From contig NZ_NEHW01000014.1 of NCBI RefSeq assembly GCF_002112505.1, forward strand, positions 85,700 through 149,699: a DNA stretch of 64,000 nucleotides, read 5' to 3'. Source of the DNA: Pseudomonas sp. R28(2017) (GTDB lineage: Bacteria; Pseudomonadota; Gammaproteobacteria; Pseudomonadales; Pseudomonadaceae). The notes below the pieces were generated by a model. The model was not told the origin of the DNA. It made no database searches and saw only the letters and a list, made by a program, of their open reading frames with translations. Position numbers and translations under genes: made by a program. Below, piece after piece: positions 15,429 to 25,056 of the stretch (the stretch's first letter is position 1; every line of letters begins with the position of its first letter).

Positions 15429-15976
15429 GCGAGAAATTTGAGCGTGAAGAGCGCTACATCGTCTTCAAGGTGAAGGACCTGAGCGAGCACAAGCTCGGCT
15501 GGGTCCGCGACGTGATCAGGCTGAACGACATTCCCACCGTGGACGCAGTGGTGGTTGAAGCCGACTGGCCAGAGTATGAGCCGACCTGGACAGCGATCGA
15601 GCGCCGCGTTACCGGCGGGCAGTGGAATGGCGAAGGGCTGCCGCCTACTGGGACAGTGTGCATGGGCCGGATAATTAAGCCGCTCGATGGTGAGCCGCGC
15701 TGGCAAGAGGTGCAGATCATCCATCTAGATGAGATCGACGGAGAGGCCGTGGGCCTGACTACCTCGGGACGATGGCCTTGCTGGCTCGATGCTTTCCGCC
15801 CTATCCCGACGCCCGAGCAGATCGCGGCGGAAGAGCGGAAGACAGCAATCAACCAGATGGCAGCGGATGCCCAGCTGGACTTCAGTGCAGGCGAACTCCT
15901 CACTGCCCGCGAGTATGTCGAGTGCGCGATCGCTGCTCTGCATGATGCCGGCTACCGGAAGCAGGTGGCGCCATGA
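15425..15976 (+). CDS. Phage protein of unknown function (183 aa)
   Basis: A GTG start overlaps the preceding stop (GTGA). The product is acidic with an N-terminal beta-alpha unit (ERYIVFKVKDLSEHKLGWV) and a C-terminal helical segment. No family recognised. It is part of a chain of four coupled frames ending in a zinc-ribbon-like protein. Confidence 0.6.
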   Translation: MSEKFEREERYIVFKVKDLSEHKLGWVRDVIRLNDIPTVDAVVVEADWPEYEPTWTAIERRVTGGQWNGEGLPPTGTVCMGRIIKPLDGEPRWQEVQIIHLDEIDGEAVGLTTSGRWPCWLDAFRPIPTPEQIAAEERKTAINQMAADAQLDFSAGELLTAREYVECAIAALHDAGYRKQVAP

Positions 15977-16026
15977 TCCTGCCCCTGATGTACATGGCCT
16001 ACCTGATCTACAGGGGGCCGCGATGA
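15973..16026 (+). CDS. 17-residue coupled hydrophobic peptide
   Basis: The frame MILPLMYMAYLIYRGPR begins in an ATGA overlap with the previous stop and ends in an ATGA overlap with the next start. This double coupling suggests it is translated, either as a tiny membrane peptide or to carry ribosomes to the next gene. Confidence 0.45.
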   Translation: MILPLMYMAYLIYRGPR

Positions 16027-16484
16027 GTGACGCGCCTATCGAGCCGCAAGAGTGGTCGTCCGGCGTCAAGGTTGTCCAGATCGAAGACATCAGGGTCGCC
16101 CGAGGCCTCACGCGCCGACCGAGATCCTCGTGCCGACACCGGAAGATGGTGTACGACGAGAAGGAGCGGCGCGTCTGGTGCAGCGATTGCGAGACCGAGG
16201 TAGAGGCATTCGATGCGTTCATCTACCTGGTCGAGCATTACGGCGCAGCGGTAAGCAAGCTCAACCGTCGAGCCGAAGAACTGGCCCAGGCGGAGAAATT
16301 CCAGCTCCGCAGTCGCGCTGCAAAGGCGATGGACGACGCATGGCGAAGCACGACCATGGCGCCTCTCTGCCCTCACTGCAACAACGCCCTCATGCCAGAG
16401 GACGTGGTTGGCGGACTTGCCAGCATGTCCAAAGAGTTCGTCCGGGCCGAGCGCAAGCGCAAAGCCGATCTCAAGAAGAAGTAA
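16023..16484 (+). CDS. Phage zinc-ribbon-like protein (153 aa)
   Basis: Coupled by ATGA to the 17-residue frame. Cys/His spacing suggests two metal sites: CRHRK...WCSDC (about 40-60) and LCPHC (about 118-122). The C-terminus is strongly basic (ERKRKADLKKK). A nucleic-acid-binding regulator is plausible; no family was recognised. Confidence 0.65.
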   Translation: MSDAPIEPQEWSSGVKVVQIEDIRVARGLTRRPRSSCRHRKMVYDEKERRVWCSDCETEVEAFDAFIYLVEHYGAAVSKLNRRAEELAQAEKFQLRSRAAKAMDDAWRSTTMAPLCPHCNNALMPEDVVGGLASMSKEFVRAERKRKADLKKK

Positions 16485-16485
16485 A

Positions 16486-16525
16486 CCCTCCCCATCTACT
16501 CAAGCCCGCCGACATGCGCGGGCGA
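16486..16525 (+). repeat. Intergenic C/T tract and hairpin
   Basis: AACCCTCCCCATCTACTC, resembling tails near 13,962 and 14,390 (CCCCTCTCCCCTCTA), followed by GCCCGC-N8-GCGGGC. Similar C/T tract plus stem units sit before other plus-strand genes of the prophage. Confidence 0.4.
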
Positions 16526-16534
16526 GGATTCCCT

Positions 16535-17032
16535 ATGTCCGCAACCAACCGATTCCACCAGGTCGCCAACGACGCGCTGGTGATGATCAGCGAAAACCTT
16601 AACCCAGGCGCCAAGCTGGCCCTGGTGATCTACACGCCCGGCGAGCCGGAGCTGGACATCGTTTTGAAGGACGGCGGACTGAACGTCGACGAGGTGATCA
16701 ACACGCTTCGCCGGCGCGGCGGCCTCAGCCTTGATGGCGACAACGTCTACAAGCGCTCGGTCTGTGACGTCATCGTCGGCGCCCTTGCCACAGGCAAGCA
16801 GAACAACAACCCACCCCCTGCCGATCACTGGGGCCTTGAGTTCTGGGATATCGGGCGTGCCGAGGGCGCACTGCAGGAAGAGTTGGTGCAGGCGCTTCGC
16901 CTGGTGCGCAAAGAGCTGGATTCCTGCCAGCGAGTGATCCATTACGCAGGCGGCTTCGATCCGGCCTACGTCAACGATGCCCAGGCCGCACTGAAGGTCG
17001 CCGACGCAGTGCTCGAAAAAACTCCCGCCTGA
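16535..17032 (+). CDS. Phage protein of unknown function (165 aa)
   Basis: A soluble alpha/beta protein (MSATNRFHQVANDALVMISEN...), including the beta-strand segment AKLALVIYTPGEPELDIVL. Its start codon follows GGGCGAGGATTCCC. Located just before xis; no family recognised. Confidence 0.65.
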   Translation: MSATNRFHQVANDALVMISENLNPGAKLALVIYTPGEPELDIVLKDGGLNVDEVINTLRRRGGLSLDGDNVYKRSVCDVIVGALATGKQNNNPPPADHWGLEFWDIGRAEGALQEELVQALRLVRKELDSCQRVIHYAGGFDPAYVNDAQAALKVADAVLEKTPA

Positions 17033-17071
17033 CCACCAACCTGCCGCCACCGGCGGCGTGGAGACCATCCC

Positions 17072-17404
17072 ATGGAAACCGAAAAGACCGGCGACATCGA
17101 CAAGGTAACTGAACAGAAAATGGCCGACCTGCTCGGCTGCACCAAGAAAGCGCTGGAGCGCAGGCGTCAGGACGGGAAAGTTCCAGAAGGCGTCTGGATC
17201 AAGCACGGCGGCCGAATCATTTACAGCAAAAGGAGATACGACGAATGGCTGGAAAGCCAATGGATCTACCCAGAGGGGTCGAAGTCTTCCGCAACTCCCT
17301 CCGCATACGTTTCACATGGGACGGTGTCCGTCGATGCGAAACGCTCCCCTATCCCCCGACACAGAAAGGCATCAAAGCTGCATCCAGCCTTCGCGATCAG
17401 GTAA
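17072..17404 (+). CDS. xis: Excisionase (Xis), overlapping integrase
   Basis: Directs the integrase to excise the prophage. The first half (about 17-60: MADLLGCTKKALERRRQDGK, then KHGGRIIYSKRRYDEWLES) is a winged-helix excisionase of the DUF1233-like type, with a recognition helix rich in Arg/Lys. The last 50 codons overlap the integrase gene in another frame by 160 bases, a lambda-like arrangement. The tail after residue 62 may be a by-product of this overlap. Confidence 0.8.
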   Translation: METEKTGDIDKVTEQKMADLLGCTKKALERRRQDGKVPEGVWIKHGGRIIYSKRRYDEWLESQWIYPEGSKSSATPSAYVSHGTVSVDAKRSPIPRHRKASKLHPAFAIR

Positions 17405-18438
17405 CTAGCCTCAACAAGCTCGGTCTCCTTGACCAGGACAAGTACGCCGAGCTATTCCCCAGTTCGCAGGCCGCAGTTGGGGGAAAGCCTACCTTTGGAG
17501 AGTACGCCCAGCTCTGGTTGGATAGTCGCGAAATCACCCAAGGCACGCACAACAACTACAAAAGTGCCTTGAATCTGTACTGGGTACCGCGCCTGGCTAT
17601 GGTCCGTGTTGACCTGATCACCACCACCCTGCTGCGCCGCATCATCGCTGACACCGACTGGACATCGGCAAACGTCAAACGCAACGCGATTACAAGGCTG
17701 GCGACGATCCTTGGTGCAGCTACCCGGGAAGGCCTCCTGATAAAAAACCCTGCCGAGATGATTGAACTGCCGAAGCGGTCAAGGAAGGAAATCGACCCCT
17801 TCACCCTGGCAGAAGCCAATACCATCATTGACAGGCTGTACCAGCACGAGCACTGGCCAAGCCTTATCTACGCCGCTTTGTTCGAGTTCATGTTTTTCAC
17901 TGGACTCCGGCTGTCGGAGGCCTTGGCCGTGCGTTGGGATGCAATCGATATGGGAAAGAGGACGGTTCACGTCAAGAGGACCGTTGCGCTGGGCAAGGTG
18001 GAGGAAAGGACAAAAACCGGCAGAGACCGGTTCGTGCTGCTGAATGATCGGGCCTTGCGGGCAGTCCAGTTCGCGAGGGAATACGCGGACCGCCGCAGGC
18101 ATGGGAAGGGAGCGGTGACCGAAACGCCGTACCTGTTCCCGCCGTCGAAGAACGCTGAGTACGTGAAACAGACGTCTGATCTGCACAAACAGTGGGTACC
18201 GGTGCTGAACGATTTGGGGATCAGACGTCGCCCCCCATACAACTGCCGCCATACCTATGCGACAATATGCTTAATGTCCGGCCTCAACCCCGCATTTATC
18301 GCCCAACAGCTGGGTCACAGCGTTCAGATGCTGCTGTCGACGTATGCCCGTTGGCTCAACTCAAGCTCCGACTGGAGCGAGCTGGAAAAACTCAAGATTG
18401 GTATCAAATCGGTATCAGCTGAAAATCCAGCGTCGTAA
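17245..18438 (+). CDS. int: Tyrosine-recombinase phage integrase
   Basis: Integrates and excises the prophage. The 397-residue protein has an N-terminal arm-binding domain of the DUF3596 type, a core-binding domain (about 80-180) and a catalytic domain. Catalytic residues visible: Arg222 (GLRLSEAL), Arg335 with His336 (CRHTYAT; the usual His of H-x-x-R is Tyr, as in many phage integrases), His in QLGHS (about 358), and the nucleophile Tyr367 (STYARWL). It ends 20 bp before ybiT, placing the attachment site there. Confidence 0.95.
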   Translation: MAGKPMDLPRGVEVFRNSLRIRFTWDGVRRCETLPYPPTQKGIKAASSLRDQVTSLNKLGLLDQDKYAELFPSSQAAVGGKPTFGEYAQLWLDSREITQGTHNNYKSALNLYWVPRLAMVRVDLITTTLLRRIIADTDWTSANVKRNAITRLATILGAATREGLLIKNPAEMIELPKRSRKEIDPFTLAEANTIIDRLYQHEHWPSLIYAALFEFMFFTGLRLSEALAVRWDAIDMGKRTVHVKRTVALGKVEERTKTGRDRFVLLNDRALRAVQFAREYADRRRHGKGAVTETPYLFPPSKNAEYVKQTSDLHKQWVPVLNDLGIRRRPPYNCRHTYATICLMSGLNPAFIAQQLGHSVQMLLSTYARWLNSSSDWSELEKLKIGIKSVSAENPAS

Positions 18439-18458
18439 GTTACTGATAGGTAAGCCCT

Positions 18459-18460
<2 letters not shown>
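18439..18460. other. Probable prophage attachment junction
   Basis: Only 20 bases separate the integrase stop from the ybiT initiation codon. Since phage sequence ends and a core gene begins here, the attL/attR core must lie in or next to this stretch, possibly including the first ybiT codons. The matching end is outside the window, so the core cannot be read. Confidence 0.5.
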
Positions 18461-20045
<1,585 letters not shown>

Positions 20046-20082
20046 GCTAGCTGATCGGGCCTGGTCGCCTTGTGGTGGCTGG

Positions 20083-20180
20083 GCCGGCCTCTTCGCGGGC
20101 AAGCCCGCTCCCACTAGGACCGCACTGAACCCAAGGGCAGCTGATATCTCTGTGGGAGCGGGTTTACCCGCGAAGAATCC
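20083..20180. repeat. REP pair (inverted) between ybiT and MFS gene
   Basis: Two P. putida-type REP units in opposite orientation: 20083-20118 (GCCGGCCTCTTCGCGGGCAA...) and 20149-20180 (TGTGGGAGCGGGTTTACCCG...). They form a BIME-like unit that may stabilise mRNA ends or bind gyrase; no gene lies here. Confidence 0.9.
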
Positions 20181-20296
20181 GCTGCCTATCCCACAGGATG
20201 GCACTCCCTGACGAATAATTCGTTAGCCTGCTTTCATTTCCTTCGCGCAGCAGCCATGATTAAGGCACGCCCAACCGCCCGCCCGCGAAAGAGCCC

Positions 20297-21490
20297 ATGA
20301 CTGCGCCACAACCCGCCCCCGCCAGCAGTACCTTCAGCATCACCCTGCAGATCCTGTCGATCGTCTTCTATACGTTCATTGCCTTCCTCTGCATCGGCCT
20401 GCCGATCGCGGTGCTGCCCAGCTATGTGCACGACCAGCTGGGCTTCGGGGCGGTGATCGCCGGGGTGACGATCGGCCTGCAATACCTCGCCACCCTGCTC
20501 AGCCGCCCCTTCGCCGGGCGCGTGGCGGATACCTTGGGCGGCAAGAAAGCGATTCGCTATGGCCTGCTGGGCATCGCCGGTTGCGGGGTGCTGACACTGC
20601 TCTCGGCGTGGTCGCTGCAGGTGCCACTGCTGAGCCTGGCCCTGCTGCTCGGCGGCCGTGTGCTGCTGGGGCTGGCCCAGGGGCTGATCGGCGTCGCCAC
20701 CTTGAGCTGGGGCATCAGCCAGGTCGGCCCGGAGCACACGGCGCGGGTGATTTCGTGGAATGGCATCGCCTCGTACGGTGCCATCGCCATCGGTGCGCCG
20801 GTGGGTGTGCTGGCGGTCGCCGGCCTGGACTTCAGCGTGCTCGGCCCTGCCCTGCTGGTACTGGCGTTGCTGGCCTTGCTGGTGCTGCGCAAACGCCAGG
20901 ACGTGGTGGTGACGCGTGGCGAGCGGCTGCCGTTCTGGTCGGCGTTCGGCCGCGTCGCGCCGTGCGGCCTGGGGCTGACCCTGGCGTCGATCGGCTACGG
21001 CACCCTGACCACCTTCGTCACGCTGTATTACCTGGAACGCGGCTGGGTCGGCGCGGCATGGTGCCTGAGCGCGTTCGGCCTGTGCTTCATCATTTCCCGG
21101 CTGTTGTTCGTCAATGCGGTCAACCGCTTCGGTGGCTACAACGTGGCCATGGCCTGCATGGCCACCGAGGTGCTGGGCCTGAGCCTGTTGTGGCTGGCGC
21201 CCTCGCCGGCCTGGGCGCTGGTCGGTGCCGGCCTGACCGGCTTCGGCCTGTCGCTGGTATACCCGGCGCTGGGTGTCGAAGCGATCAGGCAGGTGCCGAG
21301 CAGCAGCCGCGGCGCCGGGCTTGGGGCTTATGCAGTGTTCTTCGACATGGCACTGGCCATCGCCGGCCCGGTGATGGGCGCGGTGGCGGCGCACCTGGGC
21401 TATGCCTCGATCTTCTGCGTCGCTGCCCTGCTGGCCCTGGCCGGGGTCGGCCTGGCGCTGCTACTGGCGCGGCGCAGCCGTCGCGGCTGA
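20297..21490 (+). CDS. MFS transporter (YhhS/YfcJ-like)
   Basis: A 397-residue inner-membrane protein with about 12 helices. The N-terminal half shows a typical MFS loop (GRVADTLGGKKAIRYG, about 75-90). The overall pattern resembles the YhhS/YfcJ group of putative exporters; substrate unknown. Its 3' end overlaps the convergent alpha/beta hydrolase gene by 30 bases. Confidence 0.85.
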   Translation: MTAPQPAPASSTFSITLQILSIVFYTFIAFLCIGLPIAVLPSYVHDQLGFGAVIAGVTIGLQYLATLLSRPFAGRVADTLGGKKAIRYGLLGIAGCGVLTLLSAWSLQVPLLSLALLLGGRVLLGLAQGLIGVATLSWGISQVGPEHTARVISWNGIASYGAIAIGAPVGVLAVAGLDFSVLGPALLVLALLALLVLRKRQDVVVTRGERLPFWSAFGRVAPCGLGLTLASIGYGTLTTFVTLYYLERGWVGAAWCLSAFGLCFIISRLLFVNAVNRFGGYNVAMACMATEVLGLSLLWLAPSPAWALVGAGLTGFGLSLVYPALGVEAIRQVPSSSRGAGLGAYAVFFDMALAIAGPVMGAVAAHLGYASIFCVAALLALAGVGLALLLARRSRRG

Positions 21491-22495
21491 ACGCTCGGCC
21501 GGCGCTGGCGCGCCCAGGGCCTGGATGAAGAAGGCCGCCGTGTCACGTTGCAGCGAATGGTGGATGTGGCGCCGGTCGACGCCGTCGGCGTCCATGCACA
21601 GCGCCGGCATGCGCGCATGCTGCTCCTCGTCGCAGCGGGCCATGAACACGAAGTGCCCGGCCCCGGCCAGCAAGCGGTAGTCCGGGGTGATCGGCAGCTT
21701 GCGCGCCAATTCCTCGGCATTGCGGTCCACCGCCACCAGTTGGTCGCTGTCGCCGCTGTAGATCAGCGCAGGCACCTTCACACCGGCCAGCGCATGGCGG
21801 CCGAACATCAGGCTCAGCGGCGCCATCAGCATCACCGCGCCGACCCGTGCGTCAGCCTTGGGCGCCAGCTCGCTGCGGTCGGCAATCAGCACGCCGTGGG
21901 TCTTGCAGGCGTCGGCGTCACCCGGGCGTTCCAGGCAGTAACGGCGCAGGCGATCCAGGTCAGGCTGGGCGCCAGACAGGATCAACGCGGTTTCACCGCC
22001 GGCCGAATAACCGATCACCCCCACCTTGCCGTCATTCAGATAAGGGCCAAGCAGCGTGTCCTCACGGGCGGCGGTGATGGCTTCGCTGACCTGCAACGGC
22101 CGCCCATACAGGTTGCTCAGGGTGCCCAGGCGGCTGTGGTCGCGGGCATTGTCGCCCGGGTGCACGACCGCCACCACGACGAAGCCCTGGCGGGCCAGGG
22201 CGGTGGCCAGGTAATGCAGCGCCAGTGGGCTGCCGGTGTTGCCATGGGACAACACCAGCAGCGGAAACTGCCCGAGCGCGACCGGGGCCTCTTCAGCAAC
22301 GTCGATGGGGTAGCCATCGATGCGGATATTGCGCGGTGTGCCATGGGATGGGTAGAACGCCAAGGCTTGCATCGGCCGGGCGTCGACCGGATCGTCGAGG
22401 GTCATGTGATGCAAACCGGCAACCCACGGGGAGGCTTCGGCATGGGCCAACAGGCTGCCGAGTAACAAAGCCAGCAAACAGCGGGGAGTGTTCAT
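21461..22495 (-). CDS. Secreted alpha/beta hydrolase
   Basis: A 344-residue protein with a signal peptide (MNTPRCLLALLLGSLLAHAEA). The core shows an oxyanion-region strand (FPLLVLSHGNTGS), the nucleophile elbow GYSAGG (Ser about 168), an Asp in the late strand (YSGDSDQLV) and a His in GAGHFVFM. It resembles the dienelactone-hydrolase/PAF-acetylhydrolase-like periplasmic esterases. Substrate unknown. Convergent with and overlapping the MFS gene. Confidence 0.85.
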   Translation of the reverse strand: MNTPRCLLALLLGSLLAHAEASPWVAGLHHMTLDDPVDARPMQALAFYPSHGTPRNIRIDGYPIDVAEEAPVALGQFPLLVLSHGNTGSPLALHYLATALARQGFVVVAVVHPGDNARDHSRLGTLSNLYGRPLQVSEAITAAREDTLLGPYLNDGKVGVIGYSAGGETALILSGAQPDLDRLRRYCLERPGDADACKTHGVLIADRSELAPKADARVGAVMLMAPLSLMFGRHALAGVKVPALIYSGDSDQLVAVDRNAEELARKLPITPDYRLLAGAGHFVFMARCDEEQHARMPALCMDADGVDRRHIHHSLQRDTAAFFIQALGAPAPAERSAATAAPRQ

Positions 22496-22574
22496 CGGTC
22501 AGCTATCGCGCAGCAGGCATCAGGATAGCGTCAGCATAGATCCGGCCTTGGCACCGGCAGATGAAAACTGGATG

Positions 22575-22614
22575 AAAAAAACCGGCTGGCGCTCGAAGCG
22601 CCAGCCGGTTTTTT
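22575..22614. terminator. Bidirectional terminator between azoR and hydrolase genes
   Basis: AAAAAACCGGCTGGCGCT, CGA, then the exact complement AGCGCCAGCCGGTTTTTT: a 13-bp perfect stem with T tracts on both strands. It serves the minus-strand azoR transcript. Confidence 0.92.
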
Positions 22615-22626
22615 GTCGCCAAGGGA

Positions 22627-23238
22627 TCAGGCTGCAGCGAACAGCTCGTTGGCAATCTGCGCCTGGGCGGCGTCGATGGCCTGGGTACGGTGTTCCGGGC
22701 CATAGGCCAGGCCGTGGGCACGTACGACTTCGAGGTCGGTGATGCCGATGAAGCCGAGGAACACCTTGAGGAAGTCCTCATGGCCAACGCCGGTAGGCTG
22801 GCCAGCGTGCAGGCCACCGGCGGTGGATACCAGCACCACCTTCTTGTTGCCGCACAGGCCTTCCGGGCCGGCTTCGGTGTAACGGAAGGTCTTGCCGGCT
22901 ACGGCCACACGGTCGATCCAGGCCTTGAGCTGGGTCGGTACGCTGAAGTTGTACATCGGCGCGCCAATCACCACGGCGTCGGCGGCGAGGAATTCTTCCA
23001 GGGTTTCGGCGCTCAGCTTGGCTTCGAAAGCCTGGGCGGCGTCACGGGCTTCTTCCGGGGTACCGGCTGCCACCAGGGTGGCGGACGAGAAGTGGGCGAT
23101 GGCGTCGGCGGCCAGGTCACGGTAGACCACTTCGATGCTCGGGTCTGCGGCCTTCCAGGCGTCGACCACTTCGCGGCTCAGTTGGCGAGAGGCGGAATTG
23201 TCGCCCAGGATGCTCGAATCGATATGCAACAGTTTCAT
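22627..23238 (-). CDS. azoR: FMN-dependent NADH azoreductase
   Basis: A flavodoxin-fold reductase that uses NADH to reduce azo compounds and quinones. The 203-residue protein begins MKLLHIDSSILGDNSASRQLS, the AzoR FMN-phosphate-binding loop, followed by PMYNFSVPTQLKAWIDR (about 94-110) and STAGGLHAG, both typical AzoR FMN contacts. GGAGAG precedes the ATG. It is divergent from a LysR gene, which probably regulates it. P. putida carries several azoR paralogues; the paralogue number was not assigned. Confidence 0.93.
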   Translation of the reverse strand: MKLLHIDSSILGDNSASRQLSREVVDAWKAADPSIEVVYRDLAADAIAHFSSATLVAAGTPEEARDAAQAFEAKLSAETLEEFLAADAVVIGAPMYNFSVPTQLKAWIDRVAVAGKTFRYTEAGPEGLCGNKKVVLVSTAGGLHAGQPTGVGHEDFLKVFLGFIGITDLEVVRAHGLAYGPEHRTQAIDAAQAQIANELFAAA

Positions 23239-23371
23239 GGGACTCTCCAGTGAGTGAAGACCGCGGCGGTGGGCGATCACGATGGGGAGAATCCTACCGG
23301 GGTGTCGAATGGCTGATAAGTCGGTAAAAATGCGTTAGTTTGTCCCACAGATGGAACAGTGAGACATTCCC

Positions 23372-24274
23372 ATGCAAGACCTCAATGACCTCTTCTATTT
23401 TGCCCAGGTCGTCGAAGCCGGCGGTTTCGCCGCGGCCGGGCGCCAGCTGGGCATCCCCAAGTCACGCCTGTCACGGCGCATCGCCGAGCTGGAAGAACGC
23501 CTCGGCACCCGCCTGCTGCAGCGCACCACGCGCCAGCTCAAACTGACCGCCGTCGGTGAACGCTACCTGCACCATTGCCAGGCCATGCTGCTGGAGGCCG
23601 AGGCCGCCGACGAAGTCGTGGCGAGCATGAGCAGCGAGCCGCGTGGGCGCCTGCGGGTGTCGTGCCCGGTGGCCCTGGCCCATGCGTTTCTTCCCGATGT
23701 GATCAGCCGCTTCCTCGAGCAGTACCCGCAGGTGCAGCTGGACATGGTCCTGCTCAACCGCCGCGTCGACCTGATTTCCGAAGGGATCGACGTGGCCCTG
23801 CGCGTCCGTGACCTGGGTGATGAAGACCCGGCACTGGTCACCCGTCGGCTGCGCCAGGCGCAGATGCAACTGGTGGCCGCACCCGGCTTTGCCGAGCATA
23901 TCCGTGAACCGTCCGAGCTGGCCACGTTGCCGGTGCTGGGGGCCGCCGAGGCCGACCGCCTGGTGCACTTTCGCCTGTTCGGCCCCGATGGCCGGCAGCA
24001 GGAGATCGCGCTGGAGCCGCGGCTGGCCATCGACGATTTTGTCGTGCGCAACGCCGCTGTGCGCGCCGGCCTGGGCTTCACCGCACTGCCCAGCATGTTC
24101 TGTGAAGAAGAACTGGAACGGGGCGAGCTGGTCAGGTTGCTGCCCGACTGGTCGTTGCCAGGCGGTTACCTGCAGGCCGTCTACCCTCATCGACGTGGCT
24201 TGCTGCCGGCCGTGCGGGCATGGATAGACCACCTGGCGGCGTCGTTCGAGGCGTGTGGAGAGCGTTATGTCTAG
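23372..24274 (+). CDS. LysR-type regulator, divergent from azoR
   Basis: A 300-residue regulator with an N-terminal winged HTH (about 18-40: GGFAAAGRQLGIPKSRLSRR) and a C-terminal effector-binding domain. LysR proteins usually control the divergent gene, so azoR is the likely target; an electrophile or quinone effector is inferred. It overlaps the start of the yjbR-like gene by eight bases. Confidence 0.88.
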   Translation: MQDLNDLFYFAQVVEAGGFAAAGRQLGIPKSRLSRRIAELEERLGTRLLQRTTRQLKLTAVGERYLHHCQAMLLEAEAADEVVASMSSEPRGRLRVSCPVALAHAFLPDVISRFLEQYPQVQLDMVLLNRRVDLISEGIDVALRVRDLGDEDPALVTRRLRQAQMQLVAAPGFAEHIREPSELATLPVLGAAEADRLVHFRLFGPDGRQQEIALEPRLAIDDFVVRNAAVRAGLGFTALPSMFCEEELERGELVRLLPDWSLPGGYLQAVYPHRRGLLPAVRAWIDHLAASFEACGERYV

Positions 24275-24626
24275 GCAGAAAATGACCGAGGAACAGGTAG
24301 CCGCGTTCTGCCTGAGCCTGCCGGGTGCGCGGGAAGACTACAAATGGGGCGGCATCCGGGTGTTTTCCGTGGCCGGCAACAAGATGTTCGCCGTGCTCGA
24401 CCTGGCCGGGGCGGGGTTGTCGTTCAAGGTCGCCGATGAGCTGTTCCTGGGCTATTGCGACCGGCCTGGCGTGCGGCCGGCGCCGTATCTGGCACGTGCC
24501 CGGTGGATCAGCATGGAACCGCCCTACCCCATGGGCCGGGATGAACTGTGCGACCTGCTGCAGCGCTCGCACCAGCTGGTGGTGCGGCGGCTGCCGAAAC
24601 GGCTGCAGGCAGGGCTGCTGAGTTGA
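24267..24626 (+). CDS. YjbR/MmcQ family protein
   Basis: A 119-residue protein of the YjbR (CyaY-like fold) family: the opening LSLPGAREDYKWGG, then VFSVAGNKMFAVL and SFKVADE are characteristic. Its biochemical role is unknown, though DNA-binding has been suggested for the fold. It overlaps the LysR gene end and directly abuts the convergent DUF1294 gene. Confidence 0.85.
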   Translation: MSRQKMTEEQVAAFCLSLPGAREDYKWGGIRVFSVAGNKMFAVLDLAGAGLSFKVADELFLGYCDRPGVRPAPYLARARWISMEPPYPMGRDELCDLLQRSHQLVVRRLPKRLQAGLLS

Positions 24627-25055
24627 TCAGTTGAACGGCAGGAACCGGCTGCCCAGGAACAGGTAGTCGAGCCAGAACACCTGATGCAGCAGCACGATGC
24701 CCCAGAACACCAGCTGGTAGGACAGTTTGCGTGTCTTGTGGCGCAGCAGTTGCTGAGCGACCAGCGCGCCGGGCCAGCCCCCCAGCAACTCGCTGGCATG
24801 CAGCACTTTCTCTGGCGTACGCCAGGCATTGCGCTGAGCCTGGCGCTTGTCCTGCCAGTACAGCAGCAGGCTGACCAGGCTGACCAACGGGTACAACGCC
24901 AGTGGCACCCAGGTCTGCCCGCGCCAGCCCATCTGTGCCGCGCCAAGCCCCGGCAACAGGCACAGCACACCCAGCAGCAACAGTTTCAGGCGCGCATTGC
25001 GCACGCCCGCTGTGCGGTCGGCGCCGCGTGGCGCCGTGCCCTGTGCGCGTGCCAT
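24627..25055 (-). CDS. DUF1294 membrane protein
   Basis: A 142-residue inner-membrane protein with hydrophobic helices at about 20-60, then the conserved DUF1294 core (WRTPEKVLHASELLGGWPGA, then VFWGIVLLHQVFWLDYLF). Related proteins often carry an N-terminal cold-shock domain; this one lacks it and has a basic leader (MARAQGTAPRGADRT) instead. It starts 2 nt after the uppP stop, so is likely co-transcribed with it. Role unknown. Confidence 0.82.
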   Translation of the reverse strand: MARAQGTAPRGADRTAGVRNARLKLLLLGVLCLLPGLGAAQMGWRGQTWVPLALYPLVSLVSLLLYWQDKRQAQRNAWRTPEKVLHASELLGGWPGALVAQQLLRHKTRKLSYQLVFWGIVLLHQVFWLDYLFLGSRFLPFN

Positions 25056-25056
25056 G

